The translations under genes and the position numbers were made by a program. The notes under the pieces are model-generated. The model was not told the DNA's origin, searched no databases, and worked only from the letters and a program-made list of their open reading frames with translations. Positions 7,802 through 15,644 of a stretch of DNA of 64,000 nt are shown here, one piece after another; within the stretch, counting starts at the first letter, position 1; every line of letters begins with the position of its first letter. The DNA lies in assembly GCA_023423695.1 (NCBI GenBank), contig JAFAFA010000133.1:10018-74017 (forward strand), given 5' to 3'. This DNA is from Pseudomonadota bacterium (GTDB lineage: Bacteria; Pseudomonadota; Alphaproteobacteria; Azospirillales; Azospirillaceae).

Positions 7802-8617
7802 ATGTCCATCCAACGGCTTTCGGCCGCTGCCGCTCTCACACTCGCTGCCGCTGTCTGCATGTTCTCGCCGGCACGGGCGGAGGAACTGGCGCTTCAGAAA
7901 AGCGCCTCCGCCATCGAGGCCAGATACAACGGCCTCGACATGGGGATCCTGACCCTCGGCCCAACCGTGTCGGCAGCCGAGGCCAAGGCCGCGCTGATCA
8001 AGGAATATGGCGACGTCCTGAACGTCTCCGAAGGAACGATCGGGATTTCCTACAAGTCCATTCCATTGGAATCGCAGGTCTACACCACGAGAATCGCCGC
8101 CACGAAGCCCGGCGACGAGATTTCGGTGCTGTTCGGCACCCCGGCCACCGGCAACACGGTCGTGAACATGACCCGCCGCCTGACGTTCGAGGACGCGCGC
8201 ACGGCACCGGAAGCCGGCGCGGTGCTGGCGCAACTCGTCTCGAAATACGGAAACCCGTCGCACAACAAGCCCGCCGTCACCGGACGGTCTTCGGAGATGT
8301 ACCGGCTGACCTGGGTGTTCGACACGAAAGGCCCGAAGCCATGTCCGACGTCCGGCTGCTGGGGCGTCGCCACCTACTTCCAGGTCGATCAATTGGCTGA
8401 CGAAAAGCGCCGCCTCGCCTCCGGACACGCCGTCGAGATCATGGCGATGGCGTTCACCCATTCGTCCGACGGCAACAGGGTGCGGACACTGGAGGTCACG
8501 GCGAACTACGTCGCCAACAAGGTCCTCACGCTGGAGGAGGCCTTCCAGCAGTTCCAGAAGGCCGGGGAGGAACTCTACCGCAAATCGGCGACGCCGGCAG
8601 CGGCGCCGAAGCTGTGA
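7802..8617 (+). CDS. Exported protein of unknown function
   Basis: 271 residues from the ATG at 7802, preceded by GGAAAGAAACGCGG. The signal peptide (about residues 1-25) ends at a good signal peptidase I site, PARA-EEL. The mature chain begins with a possible small repeat-like domain (YNGLDMGILTLGPT, then EAKAALIKEYGDVLNV), and has one close Cys pair in a CPTSGCWG segment that could form a disulfide in the periplasm. The C-terminal third is helical and charged (LTLEEAFQQFQKAGEELYRKS). I do not recognise a family. It lies between an M48 lipoprotease gene and a small membrane protein gene on the same strand; as a proposal it could be a partner or substrate of that protease. Confidence 0.75.
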   Translation: MSIQRLSAAAALTLAAAVCMFSPARAEELALQKSASAIEARYNGLDMGILTLGPTVSAAEAKAALIKEYGDVLNVSEGTIGISYKSIPLESQVYTTRIAATKPGDEISVLFGTPATGNTVVNMTRRLTFEDARTAPEAGAVLAQLVSKYGNPSHNKPAVTGRSSEMYRLTWVFDTKGPKPCPTSGCWGVATYFQVDQLADEKRRLASGHAVEIMAMAFTHSSDGNRVRTLEVTANYVANKVLTLEEAFQQFQKAGEELYRKSATPAAAPKL

Positions 8618-8678
8618 CGGGAGCCGACGGTTTCAGCCGGGCCAGCCATCAGAACGATTTTTTCAGGAGACACCGAAC

Positions 8679-8963
8679 ATGCGGCACGATGGTGTATGCG
8701 GTTTCTGCGGGAGCGACGTGCGGAGCGGATTCGACACCTGCGCTCACTGCAGCGCGATGTGGGGCAGGGGGTTCACCAAGGAGGGACGCAAGAAGGGTCT
8801 GCTGATCCTGCTCGCATCCGGCGTGCTCGCGGTGCTGTCCATGATGCTTCATAACAGTGCCACGGGAGGCATTTTCGGATTTCTGTCCGCCATGACTTTC
8901 CTGGCCATGATCCTGGGGCGCTTCACGTTCCTGAAGTCATGGGCGTGGTTCAAGTCCGTCTGA
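8679..8963 (+). CDS. Small zinc-ribbon membrane protein
   Basis: 94 residues from an ATG with GGAG about 8 bp upstream. Two CxxC knuckles (CGFC at 7-10 and CAHC at 21-24) form a short zinc ribbon at the N-terminus. After a basic stretch (KEGRKKG) come two hydrophobic segments, about residues 40-57 and 62-80, likely transmembrane. The C-terminus is short. The zinc ribbon would face the cytoplasm under the positive-inside rule. It is the last gene of the three-gene envelope set starting at 6993. No named family recognised. Confidence 0.72.
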   Translation: MRHDGVCGFCGSDVRSGFDTCAHCSAMWGRGFTKEGRKKGLLILLASGVLAVLSMMLHNSATGGIFGFLSAMTFLAMILGRFTFLKSWAWFKSV

Positions 8964-9077
8964 TCGAGACAGGCGCCGGGCTGGCCTCCGGCGTCGGAAG
9001 CATCAGTGCAGCAACGACGTCTCCACGGGCTCGCGCCCGCAAAGGAGAACCGCCTGGCAGCCGAGACAATTGACCAA

Positions 9078-9119
9078 AGTCGAGCGGAAACCCCGATCTG
9101 TCGGGCTTTCCGCTCGACT
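9078..9119. repeat. Long, nearly perfect intergenic hairpin
   Basis: The arms AGTCGAGCGGAAA (9078-9090) and TTTCCGCTCGACT (9107-9119) are perfectly complementary. Inside them CCCGA and TCGGG pair across a TCTG tetraloop, with only one C-C mismatch in the whole 42-nt structure. It lies about 115 bp after the zinc-ribbon gene and about 150 bp before the tRNA. No T-run follows on either strand, so it is either a non-canonical terminator or another structured element. Confidence 0.7.
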
Positions 9120-9220
9120 GCGTTCTGCCGGTTTCCGGCAGCTTCTCCCGCATCATCGGTATCCGCTGCCCAGCAAGCAGGACGGGGCGCAGGAAGAAGC
9201 GCGTTAGGAAACCCCGGAAA

Positions 9221-9244
9221 CACGAAAGGCGGCCAGAGGCCGCC
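9221..9244 (-). terminator. Terminator of first tRNA-Arg
   Basis: On the minus strand the stem GGCGGCC-TCT-GGCCGCC is followed by TTTCGTGTTT, about 30 nt past the CCA end of the tRNA gene at 9273. This is a good intrinsic terminator for that single-gene unit. Confidence 0.75.
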
Positions 9245-9272
9245 CATTCGTAAGTACTTGTTTTTTGGAGGA

Positions 9273-9349
9273 TGGCGCGCCCGAAGAGATTCGAACTCCT
9301 GACCCTCAGATTCGTAGTCTGATGCTCTATCCAGCTGAGCTACGGGCGC
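9273..9349 (-). tRNA. tRNA-Arg (anticodon ACG), copy 1
   Basis: A 77-nt cloverleaf can be drawn by eye. The acceptor stem is GCGCCCG with CGGGCGC, discriminator G, and an encoded CCA. The D-arm is GCTC...GAGC. The anticodon stem TCAGA/TCTGA encloses loop CTACGAA, giving anticodon ACG (Arg, CGN codons after A-to-I editing). The T-loop GTTCGAATC is canonical. It is identical to the second copy 262 bp away. Confidence 0.97.
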
Positions 9350-9401
9350 CTTATCCACCAAACGTCTCGCCGTCGAAGTGTCCTCCGGCGTCGAGGCGCG
9401 C

Positions 9402-9430
9402 AACCTACTCAAATCCGTCATCGAAGGCAA
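9402..9430 (-). promoter_or_regulatory. Promoter of first tRNA-Arg
   Basis: TTGCCT (9425-9430) and TAGGTT (9402-9407) are separated by 17 bp on the minus strand. The sequence downstream of the -10, TTGCGCGCCTCGACG, is shared exactly with the second tRNA-Arg unit, showing the two promoters descend from one duplicated unit. Confidence 0.75.
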
Positions 9431-9492
9431 GAGCTTTTCACGAAGAAAAACGCGAAGCTTTCTTGCGGATTTCGACGGCGTCCCAGACGACA

Positions 9493-9514
9493 AAGGCCAC
9501 CGCTGAGGTGGCCC
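9493..9514 (-). terminator. Terminator of second tRNA-Arg
   Basis: On the minus strand, a stem GGCCACC with GGTGGCC around a TCAGC loop is followed by TTTGTCGTC, about 20 nt beyond the CCA end of the tRNA at 9535. It lies between the two tRNA genes, so each copy is transcribed separately. Confidence 0.7.
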
Positions 9515-9534
9515 GTCTTGTCGAACGGAAAGGA

Positions 9535-9611
9535 TGGCGCGCCCGAAGAGATTCGAACTCCTGACCCTCAGATTCGTAGTCTGATGCTCTATCCAGCTGA
9601 GCTACGGGCGC
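9535..9611 (-). tRNA. tRNA-Arg (anticodon ACG), copy 2
   Basis: Identical over all 77 nt, including the encoded CCA, to the gene at 9273-9349. It shares the 10 nt just before the mature 5' end (GGTGGATAAG) and the leader near the promoter with that copy, while the rest of the flanks differ. It has its own promoter and terminator. Confidence 0.97.
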
Positions 9612-9665
9612 CTTATCCACCGTCTGTCCCGGCGTCGGCGGCAGGCCGTCGGCGTCGAGGCGCGC

Positions 9666-9694
9666 AACATACTCAAACACCCCCTGCCCCGCAA
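9666..9694 (-). promoter_or_regulatory. Promoter of second tRNA-Arg
   Basis: On the minus strand TTGCGG (9689-9694) and TATGTT (9666-9671) have a 17-bp spacer, and the segment after the -10 matches the first tRNA promoter (TTGCGCGCCTCGACG). The last three spacer bases GAG are also conserved in both copies. Confidence 0.78.
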
Positions 9695-9782
9695 GCGCTT
9701 TTTTCACGAATTTTCGCCTGCCTTCCCACGCCCCTGCGCGCGCCCTGCGACGGTCGGTCCACCGCGTACGAATCGCCCCCGA

Positions 9783-9811
9783 TTGCCGGGCGGCGGCGGC
9801 TGGGTTATACA
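9783..9811 (+). promoter_or_regulatory. Promoter of gpt
   Basis: TTGCCG (9783-9788) and TATACA (9806-9811) are separated by 17 bp, and the -10 lies 31 bp before the GTG start of gpt. The region is shared with the divergent tRNA-Arg promoter about 90 bp away. Confidence 0.7.
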
Positions 9812-9842
9812 GTCCCCTTGCTGTTTTTGGAGAGTCAGTCCC

Positions 9843-10337
9843 GTGGCCGAAGCCCCCTTCAACAAGCATTTCCCGGTGTCCTGGGAAGAGCTCCACCGCA
9901 ACGCCAAGGCGCTGGCCTGGCGCCTGATCGACCGTGGCCCGTGGAAGGGCATCATCGCGATCACGCGCGGCGGCATGGTTCCTGCGGCGATCATCGCGCG
10001 CGAGCTCGAGATCCGCATGATCGACACCGTCTGCGTCTCCAGCTACGACCACCAGCAGCAGCGCAATGCGACGGTGCTGAAGGGTGTCGAGGGCGCCAAT
10101 GCCGGCGACGGCGAGGGCTGGCTGATCATCGACGACCTGGTCGACACCGGCAAGACGGCGGAAGTCGTGCGCAAGATGCTGCCCAAGGCGCATTTCGCCA
10201 CCGTCTACGCCAAGCCGGCCGGCCGGCCGCTGGTCGACACCTTCATCACCGAAGTCAGCCAGGACACCTGGATCCATTTCCCCTGGGACATCGAGCTGCA
10301 GTTCTCGCAGCCGATCGCCAAGCTGCGGCAGAGCTGA
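9843..10337 (+). CDS. gpt: Xanthine(-guanine) phosphoribosyltransferase
   Basis: Cytoplasmic purine salvage enzyme that joins xanthine or guanine to PRPP to make XMP or GMP. The GTG start at 9843 is chosen because GGAGAG lies 8 bp upstream and it gives 164 residues with the family N-terminus (FNKHFPVSWEELHRNAKALA). An upstream ATG at 9783 is inside the promoter. The PRPP-binding loop reads LIIDDLVDTGKTA, and the segments ITRGGMVPAAIIARELEI and CVSSYDHQQQR match E. coli Gpt. The protein ends shortly after the DTWIHFPWDIE segment. It is a single-gene unit with a hairpin after the stop. Confidence 0.95.
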   Translation: MAEAPFNKHFPVSWEELHRNAKALAWRLIDRGPWKGIIAITRGGMVPAAIIARELEIRMIDTVCVSSYDHQQQRNATVLKGVEGANAGDGEGWLIIDDLVDTGKTAEVVRKMLPKAHFATVYAKPAGRPLVDTFITEVSQDTWIHFPWDIELQFSQPIAKLRQS

Positions 10338-10356
10338 CGGCCGGCTGACGGCCAAC

Positions 10357-10398
10357 CACCGGCACGGCTCCCCGCGGCATGCGGGGGCCGCGCCGGTG
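10357..10398 (+). terminator. Strong hairpin after gpt, probable terminator
   Basis: CACCGGC(A)CGGC-CCCCGC pairs with GCGGGG-GCCG(C)GCCGGTG, giving a long GC stem 19 bp after the gpt stop. Only a short TT follows, so it is a weak match to the intrinsic-terminator model, but its position suggests that role. Confidence 0.55.
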
Positions 10399-10513
10399 TT
10401 CCGGTTCGCGCGTTCCGGCTCATTACATAAAAATTTACCGTTTGCGTCCTAAATGACGCGCGGCGGAGCGTCTGCGCCCGCCAACGCCTTCAACATCGCG
10501 TGGCGGCCCGCGC

Positions 10514-12166
10514 ATGACCGACGATTCGACCGGCGATATACGCCCGGATGAGCTGCACCAGGACGAACTGCGGCAAAAGATCGACGCGCTGGTGGCACGG
10601 CTGCCGGCAAGCCTCGTCTACAGCCTGCTGAGCGAGATCGAAGGCATGGACAGCGAGCCGACCGACCGGGTCCAGCTCGTTCGCCAATATGTCATCGAAT
10701 ATCTGAACCGCCAGCGCACCAACCGCGCCCGGCGCCTGTTCACCAACCTGTTCGAAGCCTTCCTGATCGACGACGACGTGCTGTACCACGCCGGCCTGTC
10801 GATTCCCGGCATGCTGCAGCGGGTCGATGTCGGCGCCCTGTGGGAGGCGCTGAGCCGCGACGCCTTCCCGCTGCTGGCGGTCGAGGCCCAGGAGACGCTG
10901 GACGAAATGGCGCGCGGCGACGTGATCGACCGCATCCTGCGCTCCCCCGTCGCCGTGGTGATGAAGGAACGGATGCGCGTCGCCGCGGTGAAGCATCTGG
11001 ACGCCGTGCTGGCGAACAAGAAATCGGTGGACGAGTTGCTGGCCGGCCTGTCGCGCAACCGGCCGCGCCGCACCCGCCTGATGTCGGGATTCCTGGAAAA
11101 GACGCCGGCCATCGACATCGGGACGCTGCGGCTGATGCATCTGGTTCTGGCGAACGCCGAAGGACCGGTGAAGCCGGTCGCCGACCGGCTGGAGGATTTC
11201 CCGGGCTCCTGCAGCGGCGAGGCGGAGGCGAACCGGCTGGCCGACATCCTGCTGGACGCGACGGAGCAGTTGCGCGACCGTTGCGGCGACGATCTGGCCA
11301 ACCTGCTGCCGCTGTCGGTCCTGACGGTGAAGCGCAACTATCCGGTCGCTGCGCTCTACATCCGGCAGAGCGGCGTCGATCCCGGCCGCGGCGATGCGAT
11401 GACCGCGGCGCTGACCGGCCATTTCGTCGGCGTCACCCGCGCGCTGACCGCAGCGCTGACCGTCATCCTCAAGCTGAACGACCGGGTTCCCGGCTCCGCC
11501 ATCCGTCCCAGCGCCAAGGAGAAGGCGCGGCTGGAGGCGCTGGTGCAGCGGCTGGACCAGTTGGTCCACGCCGCCATCTCCGCCGGACTGATGGAGGACC
11601 GGCGCAGCGAGCCGGCCTTCCGCAACGCCTGGACCCAGGCGGCCAAGATCATCGGAGCGCGGGTGGCCGCGGTGGCGATGGAACGCTCCGCCCAGGCCGC
11701 CGCCGCCCGCCGCCAGCCGGTCATCGACCATGCCGACATCGTCTGGCTCGACCGGCTGCTGTGGCGCTGGCAGGCAATGTCGCGCGACTTCGGATTCGAG
11801 ACCTACGATCTGGTGAAGTGGCGCGAAAACCTGCTGGAGGAACTGCGCGCCAATGTCGAGAAGGCGATGAAGTTCGAGGATGCCGACCCGCTCGACGAAC
11901 GGATGGAGCATCTTCTGCGCATCAACGCCATCGCCGGGGTGTTCGGCCAGCGCGTCAGCGCCTGGATCCCCACCTTCAGCCACAACATGACCCGCCTGCT
12001 GTCGCACCGGCTGGAGCGCGGCGGGGAGTTGGGTGCCGATGAACAGGCGATCATCGACGACCTCGTCGCCACGGCGCGCACGGAGGTGGGCAAGTCACGC
12101 TATTGGAAAAGCAACGAGCTGATGGACCTGATCGAGCTGTCGGAGCGGACGCGGCAGGCGGGGTGA
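10514..12166 (+). CDS. Large helical protein of unrecognised family, paralogue A
   Basis: 550 residues, predicted from composition to be soluble and almost all alpha-helical, rich in Leu, Ala, Arg and Asp, with no signal peptide, membrane segment or nucleotide-binding motif that I can see. It is clearly homologous to the protein at 29977..31695. Shared blocks in the same order are RARRLFTNLFEAFLIDDDVLY, the QRVDVGALWEALSRDAFP segment, LTVKRNYPVAALYIRQSG, HADIVWLDRLLWRW, and a C-terminal KSRYWKSNELMDLIEL. The paired helices spread over the full length suggest a helical scaffold. It is alone between gpt and a convergent ABC permease gene. No strong Shine-Dalgarno is visible. Function unknown. 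Confidence 0.8.
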   Translation: MTDDSTGDIRPDELHQDELRQKIDALVARLPASLVYSLLSEIEGMDSEPTDRVQLVRQYVIEYLNRQRTNRARRLFTNLFEAFLIDDDVLYHAGLSIPGMLQRVDVGALWEALSRDAFPLLAVEAQETLDEMARGDVIDRILRSPVAVVMKERMRVAAVKHLDAVLANKKSVDELLAGLSRNRPRRTRLMSGFLEKTPAIDIGTLRLMHLVLANAEGPVKPVADRLEDFPGSCSGEAEANRLADILLDATEQLRDRCGDDLANLLPLSVLTVKRNYPVAALYIRQSGVDPGRGDAMTAALTGHFVGVTRALTAALTVILKLNDRVPGSAIRPSAKEKARLEALVQRLDQLVHAAISAGLMEDRRSEPAFRNAWTQAAKIIGARVAAVAMERSAQAAAARRQPVIDHADIVWLDRLLWRWQAMSRDFGFETYDLVKWRENLLEELRANVEKAMKFEDADPLDERMEHLLRINAIAGVFGQRVSAWIPTFSHNMTRLLSHRLERGGELGADEQAIIDDLVATARTEVGKSRYWKSNELMDLIELSERTRQAG

Positions 12167-12188
12167 GCGCTGCCTCTCCCGCCCTTCC

Positions 12189-13016
12189 TCACATCACCCC
12201 CGAAGACCGGTGCCGCGGGTCGAGCCAGTCGCGCAGCCCGTCCCCCAGCATCGTCAGCCCCATCACGCAGAGCGCAATCGCGATGCCGGGAAACACCGCC
12301 TGCAAGGGGGCGGTGAACAGGTAGGTCTGGGCGTCTCCCAGCATCTTGCCCCAGCTGGGGCTGGGCGGCTGGATGCCGAGGCCGAGATAGCTCAGCGCCG
12401 CCTCGTTGACGATGGCGACGGCGAACAGGACGGTGGCCTGGACGACGACGATGCCGGCAATGTTGGGCAGCACATGCACCAACGTCACCGACAGTGGTCC
12501 CCGCCCCAGCGCCAGCGCCGCACCGACGAAGGGCCGCCGCCACACCGCCAGCGCGGCGCCACGGGTGACGCGGGCCAGCACCGCGGCGTTGAACAGGGCC
12601 AGCGCCACCACGACGTTGATCGCCCCGGCACCCAGCGCCGCGGTCAGCAGGATCGCCGTCAGCACGGCGGGGAAGGCGAAGACCAGATCGCCCAGCCGCG
12701 CCACCACCTCGTCCCCCCAGCGCCCCAGCCCGGCGGCCAGCAGCCCGAGCGGCACGCCGCCCAGCAGCCCGAGCCCGACAGCCGCCGCCCCCACAGCCAG
12801 CGAGTTTCGGGCGCCGACCATGATCATCGACAGCACGTCGCGCCCGAAATGGTCGGTGCCGAGCCAATGGGCGGCACTGGGCGGCTTTAGCCGGGCGACC
12901 ACGCGCACCTGCTCCGCCGGGTAGGGCGTCCACAACAGCGACAGCAACGCCATGGCGACCAGCAGCAGGGTCAGGACGGCGCCGAGATGGAGGGAGAGGG
13001 GAAGACGCCGCCTCAC
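12189..13016 (-). CDS. Peptide/nickel-type ABC transporter permease, DppC/OppC family
   Basis: Inner-membrane subunit of an oligopeptide-type importer. 275 residues: one N-terminal transmembrane helix (about 10-30), a periplasmic loop containing the family motif HWLGTDHFGRDVLS, then five hydrophobic segments with the coupling EAA loop near residue 205 (NEAALSYLGLGIQPPSPSWG). The ATG overlaps the end of the upstream permease gene by 4 bp, so the two are translationally coupled. The protein is slightly shorter than most DppC proteins, which have a longer N-terminal tail. No ATPase gene follows: the next gene is convergent. Confidence 0.93.
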   Translation of the reverse strand: MRRRLPLSLHLGAVLTLLLVAMALLSLLWTPYPAEQVRVVARLKPPSAAHWLGTDHFGRDVLSMIMVGARNSLAVGAAAVGLGLLGGVPLGLLAAGLGRWGDEVVARLGDLVFAFPAVLTAILLTAALGAGAINVVVALALFNAAVLARVTRGAALAVWRRPFVGAALALGRGPLSVTLVHVLPNIAGIVVVQATVLFAVAIVNEAALSYLGLGIQPPSPSWGKMLGDAQTYLFTAPLQAVFPGIAIALCVMGLTMLGDGLRDWLDPRHRSSGVM

Positions 13017-13963
13017 GACGACACTCCCTTCGGCCGCGGGTCGGCCAGTGCGCAGGCGATGTCGACTAGGGCGCTCACCACCACCACGAACAGCGCCAGC
13101 AAGACGACCACCCCCTGCACCACGATCAGGTCGCGCTGGCCGATGGCCTGATAGAGCAGCCGACCGAGCCCCGGCAGGGTGAAGACATTCTCCACCACCA
13201 CCGCGCCGGCCACGAGGAAGGAAATCTGCAGGCCCAGCACCGTCGCCACCGGGATCAGGGCGTTGGGCAGGGCGTGGCGCAGCAGGACGGCGGTGCGGCC
13301 CACCCCCTTGGCGCGGGCGGTGCGGACATGGTCCTCGCCCAGCGTGTCGAGCACGGCGGTGCGGGTGACGCGGGCGAGGATGGCGGCCTCCGGCACCGCC
13401 AGCGCCAGGGCCGGCAGCACCAGCGCATGCAGGGCCGGACCGATGCCGCCGCCCCAGCCGGGAAAGCCGCCGGCCGGGAACCAGTGCAGGGTCAGCGAGA
13501 ACAGCAGGATCAGCAGGATGGCAATCCAGAAGCTGGGCATCGACACGCCCAGCTGAGCGAAGCCCAGCACCGCCCAGTCCCCGCCCCTGCCCCGCCGCGC
13601 CGCGGCATACAGGCCGAGCGGCAGGGCCAGCACCGTACTGATGACCAGGGACAGCAGGGCCAGCGGCAGGGTCACCGTCAGCCGCTCCGCCACCAGCTCC
13701 GCCACCGGACGGGCATAGGTCAGGCTGACGCCCAGGTCGCCGCGGGCCAGCCCACCGGCCCAGTCGAGGTAACGGGTAAGGATCGGCCGGTCGAGACCCA
13801 TCTGGCTGCGCAACGCCGCCAGCGTGTCGGGCTGGGCATTGACGCCCAGCATCAGCAGCGCCGGGTCGCCGGGAACCAGCTGCAGCACGGTGAAGACCAC
13901 GACGGTGGCCAGCCAGACGGTGACGATCAGGCTGACCAGCCGTCGCAGCAGGAAAGCGAGCAC
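13013..13963 (-). CDS. Peptide/nickel-type ABC transporter permease, DppB/OppB family
   Basis: Partner permease of the importer. 316 residues, starting with the typical MLAFLLRRLVSLIVTVWLAT helix followed by VPGDPALLMLG. The motif GLDRPILTRYLDW is typical of the family, and the EAA-type coupling loop is at LLRHALPNALIPVATVLGLQ (about residue 230). Six hydrophobic segments can be counted. It lies 27 bp downstream of the substrate-binding protein gene and overlaps the second permease by 4 bp, so the three form one operon. Confidence 0.94.
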   Translation of the reverse strand: MLAFLLRRLVSLIVTVWLATVVVFTVLQLVPGDPALLMLGVNAQPDTLAALRSQMGLDRPILTRYLDWAGGLARGDLGVSLTYARPVAELVAERLTVTLPLALLSLVISTVLALPLGLYAAARRGRGGDWAVLGFAQLGVSMPSFWIAILLILLFSLTLHWFPAGGFPGWGGGIGPALHALVLPALALAVPEAAILARVTRTAVLDTLGEDHVRTARAKGVGRTAVLLRHALPNALIPVATVLGLQISFLVAGAVVVENVFTLPGLGRLLYQAIGQRDLIVVQGVVVLLALFVVVVSALVDIACALADPRPKGVSS

Positions 13964-13990
13964 GCGGGGGCTATCCTTACTTGCTCGACA

Positions 13991-15484
13991 CTATTTCCAT
14001 GCGGCGTTGGTGACGTCGTTGGCCTGGACGGGGCGGTTGACCCACATGCCGGTCAGCGACGCCTTCTGCACCGTCACCGACGGCAGCATGAAGAGGAAAC
14101 CGTTGACCGCATCCTCCGCCAGCACCTTCTGCTGCTCGCCGTAGAGCGCGTTGCGCCTGGCCGCATCCTGGGTGCGGTTCAGCTCCTCGTTCAGGGCATT
14201 GAAGCGCTCGCTCTTGTAATTGAAGTAGTAGTCGGGGCGGGCATAGATGTCGATGTCCAGCGGCTCGGTGTGGGCGATCATGGTCAGGTCGTAATCCTTG
14301 CCCTTGAACGTCTTTTCCAGCCAGGCCGCCCATTCCACCGGCTCGATCCTGGCGCGGATGCCGACCTCGGCCAGCATGGCGGCAACCAGCTCGCCGCCGC
14401 GGCGCGCGTAGGGCGGCGGCGGCAGGCGCAGGGTGGTGTCGAAACCGTCGGGATAGCCGGCCTCGGCCAGCAGGGCCTTCGCCTTGGCCGGGTCGTAGGG
14501 GTACATGCCGGTCAGGTCGACATAGCCCACGCGGTGCGGCGGGAAATGGCTGCCGATGGCGGTGCCGTTGCCGTAGAGCACGCCGTCGATCAGCGTCTTG
14601 CGGTCGATGGCATGGGCCATGGCGCGGCGGACGCGGACATCGTCGAAGGGCTTGCGGGCGTTGTTGGTGGACAGGACCGTCTCGCCCTCCGTCGAGCCGA
14701 CCATCACCGTGAATTTCGGGTCGTTGCGGAACTCCGACAGCGCCTCGTAGGTGCTGAACAGGGTGAAGGCGTCGATGTCGCCGGCCTTCAGCGCCGCCAC
14801 CTGGGCGGCCGGGTCGCTGATGAAGCGGAAGGTCACGCGGTCCAGCTTGGGCTTCGCGCCGTCATAGTCGGGGTTGCGGACCAGCACCACCCGGTCGCCG
14901 GCGACCCAGCGGTCGAACTTGAAGGGACCGGTGCCGACGGGCTTCTGCTTGTTGGTCGGCGCCGATTCCGGGGCGACGATGGCGGCGTCGCCGCTCGCCA
15001 TGTGGAACAGGAACAGGCCGTCGGGGCGCGACAGGGTGACGACCACCGTCTGCGGGTCCGGCGTGTCGACCTGGGCGATGGGGGCGAAATAGGCCTTCTG
15101 CGCGTTCACCGAATCCGCAGCGCGGGCGCGGTCCAAGGTGAACTTGACGTCGGCTGAATCGGCGGCGGTGCCGTCGTGAAACTTCGCGTTGGCGCGCAGG
15201 TTGAAGCGGTAGGTCAGCCCGTCTTCCGAAACGGTCCAGCGCTCCGCCAGACCGGGGACAAGCTTGCCCTCGCCGTCGACGCGCAGCAGCGGTTCGAACA
15301 GGTTGGCGTAGGTGACCTCCTTGATGGCGCCCGCCGCCCCGGCGGTGGGATCGAGATGCGGCGGCTCCAGCGCCATGCCGACGACGAGGTCGGTGCGCGG
15401 CTGGGCCAGAGCCGCCTGGGATGCGGCGGCCAGCGCCAATCCGGCGATGGCGGCCAGGGTGAAGCGCTTCTTGGCGGTCGACAT
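13991..15484 (-). CDS. ABC transporter substrate-binding protein, peptide/nickel family
   Basis: Periplasmic family-5 binding protein. The ATG at 15484 has a strong GGGGGAG upstream and gives 497 residues. The frame is open further upstream, but only from 15484 does a proper signal peptide appear (KKRFTLAAIAGLALAAASQAALA, cleaved before QPRTDL). Family segments seen include LVPGLAERWTVSEDGLTYRF, FHDGTAADSADVKFTLDRA, the VGTGPFKFDRW block and the C-terminal half with PYDPAKAKALLAEAGYPDG. It is the first gene of the SBP-permease-permease operon. Substrate (dipeptide, opine, glutathione or similar) cannot be assigned from sequence alone. Confidence 0.94.
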   Translation of the reverse strand: MSTAKKRFTLAAIAGLALAAASQAALAQPRTDLVVGMALEPPHLDPTAGAAGAIKEVTYANLFEPLLRVDGEGKLVPGLAERWTVSEDGLTYRFNLRANAKFHDGTAADSADVKFTLDRARAADSVNAQKAYFAPIAQVDTPDPQTVVVTLSRPDGLFLFHMASGDAAIVAPESAPTNKQKPVGTGPFKFDRWVAGDRVVLVRNPDYDGAKPKLDRVTFRFISDPAAQVAALKAGDIDAFTLFSTYEALSEFRNDPKFTVMVGSTEGETVLSTNNARKPFDDVRVRRAMAHAIDRKTLIDGVLYGNGTAIGSHFPPHRVGYVDLTGMYPYDPAKAKALLAEAGYPDGFDTTLRLPPPPYARRGGELVAAMLAEVGIRARIEPVEWAAWLEKTFKGKDYDLTMIAHTEPLDIDIYARPDYYFNYKSERFNALNEELNRTQDAARRNALYGEQQKVLAEDAVNGFLFMLPSVTVQKASLTGMWVNRPVQANDVTNAAWK

Positions 15485-15644
15485 GGTGGCAAACTCCCCC
15501 GTCTCGTCGTTACCGACGTTTTCGTTGCCGCGATGATGCGGTGCAATGCGGGAGAGCGCAAGCGGAGCCCTCCTGCTTTCCGCTTGGCCCGCCTTCCGTT
15601 TCAAAATGCCGGCACCGTCGAAATGCCGGCGGGGCTCCGTCGGA

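Noticed and set aside
9340..9360. TTATCCACC next to each tRNA, similar to a DnaA box
   Set aside because: It is part of the duplicated 5' flank of the tRNA units (GGTGGATAAG) and is better explained as a processing-site leader.
9265..9564. Open frames running through the tRNA-Arg genes
   Set aside because: They exist only because the tRNA sequence has no stop in that frame; both tRNAs fold well.
13274..15157. Long plus-strand open frame over the ABC operon
   Set aside because: It is a shadow of the permease and binding-protein genes on the minus strand, which have signal peptides and family motifs.
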